Assembly: GCA_030035585.1 (NCBI GenBank)
Contig: CM057462.1
Coordinates: 114,633,234-114,697,233 of the forward strand
Source of the DNA: Dugong dugon
Lineage: Eukaryota; Chordata; Mammalia; Sirenia; Dugongidae
Length of the DNA stretch: 64,000 nucleotides
Direction: 5' to 3'
Shown: piece after piece, positions 32,066 to 43,480 of the stretch
How positions within the stretch are numbered: position 1 is the first letter of the stretch
Layout of the letters: every line of letters starts with the position of its first letter
Translations under genes and position numbers: made by a program
Notes under the pieces: generated by a model
Databases searched by the model: none
The model's input: the letters and a program-made list of their open reading frames with translations, nothing else
What the model was told of the DNA's origin: nothing

Positions 32066-33835
32066 ACTAGTCTATTCCTTGTCAATTTGGGAACCATACA
32101 CATCTGTTTTAACTACATTTAACTGCCAAACACAGATAATTGCAAAATCATGCTTTCATTCTTTGATTCCCAGACCTGTGATTCTTAGGTATGAGAGAAA
32201 TAGCAAAGTACTTTGGTTACCGATTCAGAGTATATACCACACCCTGGAGGACATTACCCCAGCTCTGCAAGGTGTTGTCATTCATTTGGTGTTGTAACTC
32301 TCTTCAAATGACCATTCCACCATTTTTTCAAGCTAGTTGCCTCAGGGTGATGGGACACATGGCAAGGCCAGTAAATTCCATGAGCATAGGCCCATTGTTA
32401 CACTTCGTTTGCTGTAAATTAGTTCCCTGTTGAGAAGTAATGCAGTGTAGAATACCCAGATGGTGAATAAGGTGTTCTTCAAGTCCACAGTGGTGGTTTT
32501 ATCAAAAGCATTGTATGCAGAGAAGCACCCCAGAGTAAGTGTCTATTCTAGTTAGAACAAAGCTTTGTACCTTTCATGGTAGAAATGCTCAAATGTAATC
32601 AAGCCACCTTAGGTAACTAGCTTGGAGATCTTCAATATGTGGGGAATACTGCCATATATGGTCCCAGTGTTGGTGTCTACTGTTGGCAGGTTAGACAGCT
32701 GGCAGTGACCGTAGCCAGATGAAAGGAACCCTGGTGGTGCAGTGGTTAAAGTGCTCGGCTGCTAACTGAAAGGTCTGCGGTTTGAACCCACCAGCTGCTC
32801 CACAGGAGAAAGATGTGGCAGTCTGCTTCCGTGAAGATTTACAGCCTTGGAAACCCTATGGGACAGTTCTACTCTTTCCTATAGGGTCGCTATAAGTGGG
32901 AATCAATTTGATGGCAGAGGGTTTGGTTTTGTGGTGTTTTTGGTAGTCAGATTGACCTCGATGAGTGGAAGTTCATGTTACTGAGCCTATGTGTAGCCTC
33001 CATTCTTGCTACCTATGGATTCTTTTGTTCATGAGCATATTGGACAAGAAATAGGTGTGTCTGGCAAGAAGGTTGACTGATACCCAAGTAGAATATTTTG
33101 TTTATGTGAGTATTTAGAACCACCTTTGCTAAGGTTAGCCTTCACATGGGATATAACTATCTTTATACTCTCTGCCCAGTCAGTGAAATCTATGCTCCCA
33201 TCTTTTCTTCAGACTTTCTTGCACCAGTTTTCCAGTAATGTTCCTTCCAAGTTCCTGACAACCCAGACATTACTCATAAATCAATGTAGATCCATATGTC
33301 TTGCCATTTCTTGTTTCAAGCAAAATTAACAACCAGACACTTACTTGAAGTTTTGCCTACTAGTAGGATTTTCTTTCACCACTGTTCTTAAAAGTCATCC
33401 TTGAATGGGGCTATAGTGCTGTAGTCATCTACTTAAGCATATCATGTAGAATCATCTGTAGAACAGGGTTGAATTTTTCTTCTTCAGTCAGTTGTTCATA
33501 GGAAACTCCCCATGAGGTCATAAGTTTGGGTTAAGAGAGAGGAAGCATTGTAGTAGGAGTAGGGAACATAGAAATCTGAACCATTTGCCCATGTAACTTT
33601 CTTGTGCATTTAGGACTCGCTGAAGCCCTGTTTTATATTTGACAATTCTTCGATGTTGGAGTGCTTGCCATAACAGCTGGTTGGGAGAGACAACCCTAAG
33701 TTTATGATGAGGAACTCAGATTGCACTGTAACTTGGCATCCCATGGCCAAGTAGTCAGTCTCTACTAGGTCTCAGTAGGAAGTGAGAAGCTGTTTCTCAA
33801 AAAGGAGAATAAATATACACAGGGAATAACTTTTC
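32066..33835 (-). mobile_element. Second antisense ERVL internal remnant, split by an AfroSINE
   Basis: Aligns by eye with 14667-16700: for example TGGAGGACATTACCCCAGCTC (32245) against TGGAGAACATTACCCCAACAC (15533), and CATAGGCCCATTGTTACACTTCG against CATGGGCCCATTGTTGCACTTC. About 650 bases present in the first copy between the LTR and the integrase end, including the dUTPase part, are absent here. Reading frames are destroyed. Integrase (32215-33100) and RNase H-like (33100-33560) regions remain. Confidence 0.8.
32723..32942 (+). mobile_element. AfroSINE inserted in ERVL
   Basis: GGAACCCTGGTGGTGCAGTGG head, GGTTTGAACCCACCAGCTGCTCC B-box region, and a TAGGGTCGCTATAAGTGGG tail with a GGTTTGGTTTTGTG end. 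Flanks GTAGCCAGAT(GA) at 32711-32722 and GTAGTCAGAT(TGA) from 32943 form a TSD with small changes. The ERVL continues after it. Confidence 0.92.
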
Positions 33836-34286
33836 TTCAAAGTCCTGAAGTTGTTAACTGTGATTCACCTATAGGAGCATGCCAAAGGTTCAACACAACA
33901 TCACTATCTGCCAAAGACACTTCCAGCACCATCAGATCTACTGGACATACTATGTAGGATTCAGAGTTATATAAAAAAGCCCAAGCTAACCCCATAGAGA
34001 AGGCCAGAGAGATAGATAAATAGAGAGAAAGGGAGAGAGAGAGACAGACATTCCAGTTTTCCCTCCATTCCAACAAGACACCAGGCATGCAATGAAGCTG
34101 TCTTTGATATTCTACCCCAAATACCATCTGATTTTAACCTCATGACTGACCCTAGGTAGTACCGCATGAAACTGAAGAACTGCCCAGATTAGCCTTGTCT
34201 GCATACCTGAACCACAGAATTGTGAGAAAATAAGGGTTGTTATTTTAAGTTACTAAGTTTGGAGTATTGCAAAAATAACAACTTTT
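33836..34286 (+). mobile_element. MLT1-type MaLR LTR
   Basis: TTTTAACCTCATGACTGACCC, then GAACTGCCCAGATTAGCC, and the end ACAGAATTGTGAGAAAATAAGG with TTTTAAGTTACTAAGTTTGG follow the well-known MLT1 3' half. The 5' half is diverged and includes a GA-rich patch (34000-34045). The full-length L1 inserted at its 3' end. Confidence 0.6.
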
Positions 34287-35255
34287 TAAAATTTTTTATA
34301 TTTTTTTCCCATACAAAAATTTATACATACATTTTTATGTGACTCTAATTACTCTCCCCATACTGTGACAGCACACTCCTCCTTTCCACCCCTGATTTCC
34401 CATGTCCATTCAACCAGCTCCTAACCCTCTCTGCTTTCCCATCTCACCTCCAGACAGAAGTTGCACGTTTAGTCTCTTGTATCTACTTGAGCTGAGAGGC
34501 ACACTCCTCATGAGTATCACTTTATGTCCCACAGTCCAGTCCAATCCCTGTCTGAAGAGTTGGCCTCAGAAATTGTTTTAGTGCTGGGTTGATAGAGAAT
34601 CCTGGGGCCATGCTTTCCGGGGTTCCTCCAGTCTCAGTCAGACCATTAACTCTGGTCTTTTTACTAGAATTTGAGTTCTGCACCCCACCTTTCTCCTGCT
34701 CCATCAGGGACTCTCTGTTGTGTTCCCTGTCAGGGCAGTCATTGGTGGTAGCTGGGCACCATCTAGTTCTTCTGCTCTCAGGCTGATGAAGTCTCTGGTT
34801 TATGTGGTCCTTTCTGTCTCTTGGGCTACTACTTTCCTTGTGTCTTTGGTGTTCTTCATTCTCCTTTATTGCAGGTGATTGGGACCGATTAATGCATCTT
34901 AGATAACCGCTTGCAAGATTTTAAGACCCCAGATGCCACTCATCAAAGTAGGAGGCAGAACATTTTCTTAATAAACTTTGTTAAGCCAATTGACGTAGAT
35001 GTTCCCTGAAAGCATGGTTCCCAGACTCCTACCCCTGCTACTCTGTCCCTCAAAGTGTTTGGTTGTATTCAGGAAACTTCTTAGCTTTGGTTTAGTCCAG
35101 TTGTGCTGACTTCTCTGGTAGTGTGTGCTGTCCTTCCCTTCACCCAAGATAATTCTTATCTACTATCTAGTTAGTAAATAACCCTCACCCTCCCTCCCCA
35201 CCCTCATAACCATCAAATAAAGTTTTCTTCTGTGTTTAAACCTTTTCTTGAGTTC
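34287..35255 (-). other. L1 3' UTR and A-rich tail
   Basis: About 970 bases after the ORF2 stop. The distal 250 bases differ from the 3' ends of the L1s at 8049-8880 and 53371-55036, so at least three L1 3'-end subfamilies are present in the window. The tail (34287-34310) is A-rich rather than pure poly(A). Confidence 0.75.
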
Positions 35256-38200
35256 TTACAATAGTGGTCTTATACAATATTTGTCCTTCTGTGACTGATT
35301 AAATTCTCTCAGCATAATGACCTGTAGCTTCCCCCATGTTATAAGATGTTTCACGGCTTCATTATTGTTCTTTATCGTGGCATAGTATTCCATTGTGTGG
35401 ATATACCATAATTTGTTTACCCATTCTTCTGCTGATGGACACCAAGGTTGTTTCCATCTTTTTGCTACTGTGAACAGTGCTGCAATGAACATGGGTGTGC
35501 ATATATCTATTCGTGTGACAACTCTTATTTCTCTAGGATATATTCCAAGGAATGGGATAGCTGATTGTATGGTACTTCTATTTCTAGCTTTTTAAGGAGG
35601 CGCCAAATCGATTTCCAAAGTGGTTGTACCATTTTACATTCTCACCAACAGTGTATAAGTGTTCCAGTCTCTCCACAACCTCTCCAGCATTTATTATTCT
35701 GTATTTTTTGGATTAATGCTAACCTTGTTGGGGTGAGATGATATCTCATTGTAGTTTTGATCTGCATTTCTCTAATGGCTAATGATCGTGAGCATTTCTT
35801 CATGTGTCTGTTAGCTGCCTGAGTATCTTCTTTGGTGAAGTGCCGTTTCATTCCCTTTGTCCATTTTTTAATTGGGTTATTTGTCTTTTTGTTGTTGAGG
35901 TTTTGCAGTATCTTGTAGATTTTAGAGAGTAGATGCTGATCGGATTTGTTGTAGCCAAAAAATTTTTCCCAGTCTGTAGGTTGTCTTTTTACTCTTTTGG
36001 TGAAGTCTTTTGATGAGCATAAGTATTTGATTTTTAGGGGCTCCCATTTATCTGGTCTCTCATCTGGTGCTTGTGCATTGTTACTTATGGTTGGTATTGT
36101 GTTTATGCCATGTATGAAGTCTCCTAGCGTTGTCCCTATTTTCTCTTCCATGATCTTTATCATTCTTGATTTTATATTTAAGCCTTTGAGTTAGTTTTTG
36201 TGCATGGTGTGAGGTATGGGTCCTGTTTCAGTTTTTTTGCAGTTGGATATCCAGTTATGCCAGCACCATTTGTTAAAGAAACTGTCTTTTCCCCAATTAG
36301 CAGACTTTGGGCCTTTGTCAACTATCAGCTACACATAGGTGGATGAATTTATGTCTGGATTCTCAATTCTGTTCCATTGATCTATGTATCTGTTGTTGTA
36401 CCAGTACCAGGCTGTTTTGACTACCGAGGAGGTATAATACGTTCTAAAATCAGGTAGTTTGAGGCCTCCCACTTTGTTCTTCTTGAGTAATGCTTTACTT
36501 ATCTGGGGCCTATTCCCATTCCATATGAAGTTGGTGATTTGTTTCTCCATCTTGTTAAAAAAATGCCAGTGGAATTTGGATTGGGATTGCATTGTATCTG
36601 TAGATCGCTTTGGGTAGAATTGACATTTTCACAATGTTGAGTCTACCTATCCATGAGCAAGGTATGTTTTTCCACTTATGCAGTTCTCTTTTGGTTTCTT
36701 GCAGTAGTGTCTTGTAGTTTTCATTGTATAGGTCTTTTAGGTCTCTGGTTAGATTTATTCCTAAGTATTTTATCTTCTTGGGGGCTATTGTAAATGGTAT
36801 TGATTTGGTGATTTCCTCTTCAAGGTTTTCTTTGTTGGTGTAAAGGAATCCAACTGATTTTTGTATGTTTATCTTGTATCCTGAAACTTTGCTGAAATAT
36901 TCTATTAGTTCCAGTAGTTTTCTTGTGGTTTTCTGTGGATAAAATCATATCATCTGCAAATAGAGATACTTTGACTTCTTCCCTAACAATTTGGATGCCC
37001 TTTATTTCTTTATTTAGCCTAATTTCTCTGGCTAGGACCTCCAGCATAATGTTAAATAAGAGTGGTGATAAAGGGCATCCTTGTCTATTTCCCATTCTCA
37101 AGGGGAGTGCTTTCAAAATCTCTCCATTTAGGACGATGTTGGCTGTTGGCTTTGTATAAATGCCCTTAATTATATTGAGGAATTTCCCTTCTATTCCTGT
37201 TTTGTTGAGAGTTTTTACCATGAATGGGTGTTGGACTTTGTCAAATGCCTTTTCTGCATCGATTGATAAGATTATGTGGTTCTTCTCTTTTGTTTTATTT
37301 ATGTGATGGATTACATTGTTTTTCTAATGGTGAACTGTCCCTGCATACCTGGTATAAATCCCACTTGATCATGGTGAATTATTTTTTTCATTTGTTGTTG
37401 TATTCTATTGGTTAGAATTTTGTTGAGGATTTTTGCGTCAATGTTCATGAGGGATATTTGTCTGTAATTATTATTTTTTTTTTGTAGGGGTGTCTTTTCT
37501 TGGTTTTGGTATCAGGGTTATGCTGGCTTCATAGAATGAGTTTGGGAGTATGCCATCGTCTTCTATGCTCTGAAATACCTTTAGTAGTATTGGTGTTAAC
37601 TCTTCTCTGAAAGTTTGGTAGAATTCTCCAGTGAAGCCATCTGGGCCAGGGCTTTTTTGTTGGGAGTTTTTAAATTACCTTTTCAATCTCTTCTTTTGTT
37701 ATAGGTTTTAGTTGTTCTACCTCTGTTTGTGTTAGTTTAGCTAGGCATTGAGTTTCTAAAAATTTGTCCATTTCCTGTAGGTTTTCAAATTTGTTAGAAT
37801 ACAGTTTTTAATAGTATTCTGTTACGATTCTTTTAATTTCAGTTGGGTCTGTTGTGATGTCACCCATCTAATTTCTTATATGGGTTATTTGCTTCCTCTT
37901 TTGTTTTTCTTTTGTCAGTTTGGTCAATGGTTTATGAATTTGTTGGTATTTTCAAAGAACCAGCTTTTGGTCTTGTTAACTCTTTCAATTGTTTTTCTAT
38001 TCTCAGTTTCATTTAATTCTGCTCTAATTTTTATTATTTACTTTCTTCTGGCACCTGAGGGCTTCTTTTGATGCTCTCTTTCTACTTGTTCCAGTTGTAG
38101 GGTTAACGTTTTGATTATGGCCCTTTCTTCTTTTTGGATGTGTGCATTTATTGCTATAAACTGACCTCTGAGCACTGTTTTTGCTGTATCCCAAAGGTTC

Positions 38201-39055
38201 TGTTAGGATGTGTTTTCATTCTCTTTTGATTCTATGAATTTCTTTATTCCATCCTTAATTTCTTCTATAAGCCAGTTGTTTTTGAGCAAGGTGTTGTTCA
38301 GTTTCCATGTGTTTGATGTTTTTTCCTTGCTTTCTCTGTTGTTGATTTCTACATTTATGGCTTTACAGTCAGAAAAGATGCTTTGTAATATTTCAATGCC
38401 TTGGATTTTGTTAAGGCTTGCTGTATGGCCTAATATGTAGTCTATTCTGGAGAACGTTTCATGTGTGTTGGAAAAGAAAGTATACTTGGCTGTTGTTGGG
38501 TGGAGTGTTCGATATATGTCTATGAGATCAAGTTGGTTGATTGTAGCATTTAGCTCTTCCGTGACTTCATTGAGCTTTTTTCTGGATGTTCTGTCCTTCA
38601 CCAAAAGTGGTGTGTTGAAGTCTCCTACTACTATTGTGGAGCTGTCTATCTCTTTTTTCAGTGCTGTTAGAGTTTGTTTTATGTATTTTGGAACCCTGTT
38701 GTTGGGTGTGTAAATATTTATTATAGTTATGTCCTCCTGGTGTATTGACATTTTAATCATTATAGTCTGTCATTCCTTATCCTTTGTGGTAGATTTTACT
38801 TTAAAGTCTATTTTGTCAGAGATTAATGTTGCCATTTCTGCTCTTTTTTTGAATGTTGTTTGCTTGATATATTTTTTTCCATCCTTTGAATTTTAGTTTG
38901 TTTGTGTCTTACAAGTCTAAGGTGTGTCTTTTGTAGGCAGCATATAGATGGATCGTGTTTTTTTATCCAATCTGCCACTCTCTGTCTCTTTATTGGTGCA
39001 TTTAGTCCATTTACATTCAGCGCAATTATTGATAGGTATGTTTTAGTGTTGTCAT
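35256..39055 (-). pseudogene. L1 ORF2 (endonuclease-reverse transcriptase), degenerate
   Basis: Endonuclease: the 185-codon frame at 38203-38760 carries I-I-N-I-Y-T-P-N, G-D-F-N-T-P-L (near residue 46) and S-R-I-D-Y-I-L-G (near residue 105), as in active L1 enzymes. Reverse transcriptase: the frame at 36820-37221 has [11 protein letters not shown] and the catalytic L-F-A-D-D-M (36949-36963). The C-terminal part at 35642-36163 ends in W-R-G-C-G-E-x-G-T, the cysteine-rich domain. 35256-35492 ends with the terminal I-R-P-L-L also seen in the L1 at 54281. The putative start at 39055 is out of frame with the conserved N-V-N-G-L-N-A-P segment, showing an indel near the start. Confidence 0.9.
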
Positions 39056-39513
39056 TTTGATGTCTTTTTTTGTGTGTTGTTCAGTTTCTTTGTTCCTCTT
39101 AATTTTCTGTGCTGACTCATTTTTCTTTACGTAATTTCTTTTCGTCTTTTTCATTGTTGTTGATTTTGTGTTTGCTGGGTCTTTCTATTTTTCTAGTTTT
39201 TTAGTTTGACTTGTAGGATCGTTAGTGGTTACCTTAGTATTTAACCCTATTTTTCTAAGTTTATACCAGTCTTTTATTTCTTTATTTTGCCTTGACTTCT
39301 CCATATGAAAAATGTATGTCTACATTTTTTAAGTCCCTCTTTTTTGTTTTAATGTTGTCATCTTTTATATATTGACATCTGTTTCCCTATTTTCAGTGTT
39401 TTAGCTTTGATTTACTTTTGTGACTTCCCTGTCTGGGTTGATATCTGCTTGCTCTGTCCTGTGTTCTAGTCTTGGGTTGTTATCTGATGTTATTGATTTT
39501 CTAACTGGAGGAC

Positions 39514-40490
39514 TCACTTTAGTATTTTTTGTAATTTTGGTTTTGTTTTTGCAAATTCCCTCAACTTCTGTTTATCTGGAAACGTCCTAATTTCACCATC
39601 ATATTTGAGTGACAGTTTTGCTGGATATATAATTCTTGGCTGGCAGTTTTTTTCCTTCAAGGCTTTATATATGTTATCCCATTGCCTTCTTGACTGCATG
39701 GTTTCTGTTGAGTAGTCCGAGCTTATTCTTATTGACTCTTCTTTGTAGATGACTTTTCATTTATCCCTATCCACTCTTAAAATTCTCTCTTTATCTTTGG
39801 TTTTGGCAAGTTTGATTGTAATATGTCTTGGTGACTTTCTTTTGGGATCTACCTCATGTGGGGTTTGATGAGCATCTTGGATAGATATTTTGTCATCTTT
39901 CACGATATCAGGGAAGTTTTCTGCCAACAAATCTTCAAAAATTCTCTTTGAATTTTCTGTTATTCCCGCCCCCGTTCTGGTACTCCAATCACTTGTAGGT
40001 TATTTCTCTTGATAGAGTCCCAAATAATTTTTAGGGTTTCTTCATTTTTTTAATGCTTTTTTTCTGATTTTTCCTCAAATAAGTTGTTGTCAAGTGCTTT
40101 ATCTTCAGTCTCACTAATTCTGACTTTCATTGCCACAGTTCTGCTCCTATGACTTTTTATTGAGTTGTCTAATTCTGACATTTTATTGTTAATCTTCTAG
40201 ATTTCTGATGGCTTTCTCTCTATGGATTCTTGCAGCCTGTTAAATTTGTCATTATGCTCTTCTCTAATCTTTTTAATTTCCTCTATTGCATGTTCTGCGT
40301 TTTGATTAATTTCCTTCCTAATTTCTTGAAGAGTTCTGTATATTAATCTTTTATATTCTGCCTCTGGAAATTCCAAGAAATTTTCCTCCTCTAGAAAATT
40401 TCTAGATTTTTTATTTTGGGAGTTTGCTGAAGCCATCATGGATTGCCTCTTTATGTGATTTGATATTGAGTGTTGTCTCTGAGCCATCAA
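39514..40490 (-). pseudogene. L1 ORF1 (RNA-binding chaperone), degenerate
   Basis: The N-terminal frame at 40197-40490 (97 codons) is rich in Glu, Lys and Gln with heptad-like spacing (E-I-R-K-E-I-N-Q-N, then I-E-E-I-K-K-I-R-E-E-H), fitting the ORF1 coiled coil that trimerises the protein. The C-terminal frame at 39514-39699 carries a Q-S-R-R-Q-W-D-N-I-Y-K-A-L-K-E-K-N run and a Y-P-A-K-L-S-L segment, as in the L1 ORF1 C-terminal domain. The RRM-like middle lies between them in broken frames. Total span about 325 codons, near the usual length. The start at 40490 precedes the coiled coil in frame. Confidence 0.85.
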
Positions 40491-41861
40491 TAAGTTATTA
40501 TGTTTATTTATTTTGTGTTTGCTTACTGTGTCCTAGCTTCTTGTTTTGTTTTGATATGCCCAAATAGGCTGCTCGTGTGAGCTAGTTTGATTATTGGTAC
40601 CTTTGAAGCTCTAATGTCCTGTCACCAGGTGGTTAGATCTGTTACTAGGTATGTGAGCTTAGGAGTCTGCCCACTCCTCCTGTATGGATTCTGCTCAGGT
40701 GCCCAAGTAGATAGCCACCAAGTGCGTGGTGTAAGCTCTCACTTACAGTCCTAGACAGACATTGGTGATTGGTGTAGTCACAGGCATCTGACTATAGCTT
40801 GGGGACACACTCTGAGCAAGGCAGGGGGCTGAGGGCCACCCCTGAGTGTCCAGTAGGAAGATTCGTCCCTGTTCCCTAGAGAGCGTAGGTGGGTGGGTTT
40901 TGCCACCGGACTATGAGCAGCTAATGCTGTTGGCTGTAAGGACTGGGAGGCATCTCTTATTCATGGACCCCTATCACAGGTGGCTAGGTGGTCTGGGTGG
41001 CTCCACCAGTCCTCAGGCCCCTGATGTGGGTAGGTGAAGACCTTGCTTAATGGGCAGAGCAGTGTAAAATGAAAAGAACCTACCACATCACAGCTGAAAC
41101 AGTTAAAGTTAGAGTTCTGGTATATACCCTGTTGTACTGCAGTAGTGAGGGCTTACGCTATTGAGATGAGCCCACACAAGTCTACGTAGAAGGAAAGGCA
41201 CTCAAAGTCCATGGATCCCTTATGCCTTTGTCTAGGCAAAGGAGCTGTGCCAACCCTGGGTTCCTGGTTTAGGGGAGCCAGCAGTTTATTTTTTCCCATT
41301 TGTTAATTTGTTCTTTCTCCAAGGCAGGGAGAATGGCTCTAGGCATGTGACAGATCCTACTTTCAGTCCAGGGTACTCGGCAATTGCTGAAGCTGGTCTA
41401 GGACCCAGTGCAGAGCAGGGAGTGGGGAGGTAAATGGGAGAGAGGTTTATCCCTAAGGGGGGTGTTTTTGGTTCACATGGTAGGCTGTAGGCAAGTGCTT
41501 ATCTTTCGTGGAGGGCTGCTTCTCACTGGTTCTCCATGGCCGTGTAGACTCTCAGTGGCTGGGTCTTTCCTGGTGCAGAAAATGCACCTACTGAGCACAG
41601 CTGCTTGCCTGCCTCACTTCTCACCCTGGAGCTGATCAGGCCTGAAGGGCTCAGGCTCCTACCAGGTCAGGTCTGGCAACTCCTTGCTGCTTCCGAACAG
41701 TCTCTCCCTCCCCCTGCCACTCAGTTTAGTTCCTCAACTCTGCCTTTGATGTTCCGGGCTCCCAGATTGCCATATAAATTTGAATCACTTGTTTTTTAGG
41801 GTCTTCATTTTAAGAAGGTCCACCGGAAGCATCTGACTACTCTGCCATCTTGGCCCTACTT
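40491..41861 (-). promoter_or_regulatory. L1 5' UTR (internal promoter region)
   Basis: A 1.37-kb GC-richer segment between the conserved L1 5' terminus and ORF1. In L1s this region carries the internal RNA polymerase II promoter. No tandem monomers are visible, so it is a non-repeated 5' UTR. The open frames on the plus strand here are shadows. Confidence 0.75.
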
Positions 41862-41878
41862 CAAAAATAACAACTTTT

Positions 41879-42527
41879 AATTAACCTTCTTTTTAGCCTG
41901 TTGTTGGTTCCATATCCATATAAAAAAACTTTCTTTAAAAAAAATAAGTAAATAAAAGGTTATTGAAATGATATCAACCAAATCTTGTCCTTTCTTATTC
42001 TTCTTTACAGTATATGGAGAACATAACTATTTCATATAATGTGAATATAACCTATTCCCATTCATTATGAGAATAGGTGAGTCTATTAGTTTCTTTGTAT
42101 TTCTTTCAGAATATATGATCCTCCTCATATCAAGTTTGAATAACTTAATAGGATAACAAAATGTAGATTGTTATCTAGTTACTTTAAAATGGAATTAACA
42201 GTAGAAAAGTATCCAAAGTATTTTATATGTATTGGTTTAAAGAAAACAAGTACGATAATATCATGATTCACATTTAATTAATGATAAATTCTTAAGTTCA
42301 TAGAAAAAAAATCACTCTAACTCCTCTTGTTTTAAGACTTTTTTTTTTTTCATCAGAAACTTCAGAGATCCTCATTTGCTCATCTTTACACAAGTATAGG
42401 CTGTTCTCTATCCAGTCAGTTGTCCTAAGTGCTATAAGCATGCATTACTAGTTTGTATGAAAGTGACTAAAAGACACTTCAGCTAAGCAGAGATGCACAT
42501 TCAATAAAATTAACTTCAGCAAACATT
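41879..42527. other. Unassigned AT-rich stretch
   Basis: No gene or repeat recognised. A-run at 41935-41945 and T-run at 42339-42350. Confidence 0.4.
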
Positions 42528-42529
42528 AG

Positions 42530-42738
42530 GAGTCCCTGGTTGTTACAAATGGTTAAGTCAGAGCTACTAACCAAAAGGTTGGCAGTTTGAATCTACCCAG
42601 AAGCACCCTGGAAAAAAAGGTCCTGCAATTTACTTCTGAAAGATCGTAACACTTGGAAACCCTAAGGAGAGCATTCCTACTCCGAAAGACATGGGATCAC
42701 CCTGTGTCAGAATCAAGTCAATGTTTTTTTTTTTTTTC
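42530..42738 (+). mobile_element. AfroSINE with T-rich end
   Basis: GAGTCCCTGGTTGTTACAAATGG head, GGTTGGCAGTTTGAATCTACCC B-box region, and a GGGATCACCCTGTGTCAGAATC tail. Unusually the 3' end is a T-run (42725-42737). Confidence 0.88.
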
Positions 42739-42929
42739 CATCAAAATACTAATATGAAAGCATAGCCTGTTCATGTAGAAATTAACATATTGAATTTATT
42801 CATCTTCAGGGCAGATAGGCTTCATCTACTTTGCTGTGCTACGTCCAGATGCAGTCTTTATGTAATTAAAAATATAAATGTTGTAATATTTTTCTAGTGT
42901 AAAATCATACAAGCTTATGATAATTAGTA

Positions 42930-43480
42930 AACAAAAATTTGAAAAGAGATTAAAAATCACCTAAATTCTCTCCATAGAGAGGTAACTACTTTCAACATTT
43001 CTATAAACCTCCTTTCTTACATCCATCTGACATCTGTCATATATTTATATAGATATATATATAAATAAATATATATATGTGTGTGTGTATATATATATAT
43101 AGGGTGTGTGTATACACACATATTCATACAATTTTACATGTTATACATGCTGTTGTGTAACTGTTATTCTCACATAAAAATTTGTTAAGAATCTTGTCAA
43201 TTGTTATTGAGTGATATTTTGGATATTTTTTCAAGTTTTTATTGTAATAAAATTGATTTAGGTAAATATCCACACACAGGTACACATACACACATAAATG
43301 TGTAAATATGTATGTGCATTTGTCCAATTATCTCAGAATCCATTTCAAGAAAGCTATTGCTAGGTCAAGTGGCGGCTATATACATTTTAAATATGGATGC
43401 ATGTTCCCAAATTCCTTACTGAAAGTTTTGCTAATTTATCTCTCATTAAAAAAGGCATGAGAATGGTGTTCATTTTAGAG
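42930..43480 (-). mobile_element. Old L1/HAL1-like LINE fragment with embedded microsatellite
   Basis: Left part (AGAGAGGTAACTACTTTCAAC) and right part (AAGCTATTGCTAGGTCAAGTGG, then CCTTACTGAAAGTTTTGCTAATTTA) resemble the antisense 3' region of old L1 elements. A TATA/TGTG microsatellite lies at 43040-43125. Weakly supported. Confidence 0.45.
43040..43125. repeat. TA/TG microsatellite
   Basis: TATATAGATATATATATAAATAAATATATATATGTGTGTGTG and on to TATATATATATAGGGTGTGTG; simple alternating purine-pyrimidine DNA. Confidence 0.9.

Larger units (their letters stand above)
34287..41861 (-). mobile_element. Full-length L1 LINE (afrotherian subfamily)
   Basis: A complete 7,575-bp L1 on the minus strand. 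The 5' end at 41861 begins with the L1-typical GGGCCAAGATGGCAGAGTAG (reversed). Then come 5' UTR (41861-40491), ORF1 (40490-39514), a short spacer, ORF2 (about 39055-35256), and 3' UTR to an A-rich tail at 34287. A perfect 17-bp TSD, CAAAAATAACAACTTTT, lies at 34270-34286 and 41862-41878. ORF1 and ORF2 are broken by stops and frameshifts, so it cannot move by itself. The perfect TSD and completeness suggest a comparatively recent insertion. Confidence 0.95.

Noticed and set aside
32723-32800. tRNA-like box sequences
   Set aside because: These are the tRNA-derived heads of AfroSINEs, with degenerate boxes and no cloverleaf acceptor stem. Not tRNA genes.
40500-41860. GC-richer block as a possible CpG island or host promoter
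   Set aside because: It is the 5' UTR of the full-length L1, and CpG is not enriched by eye.
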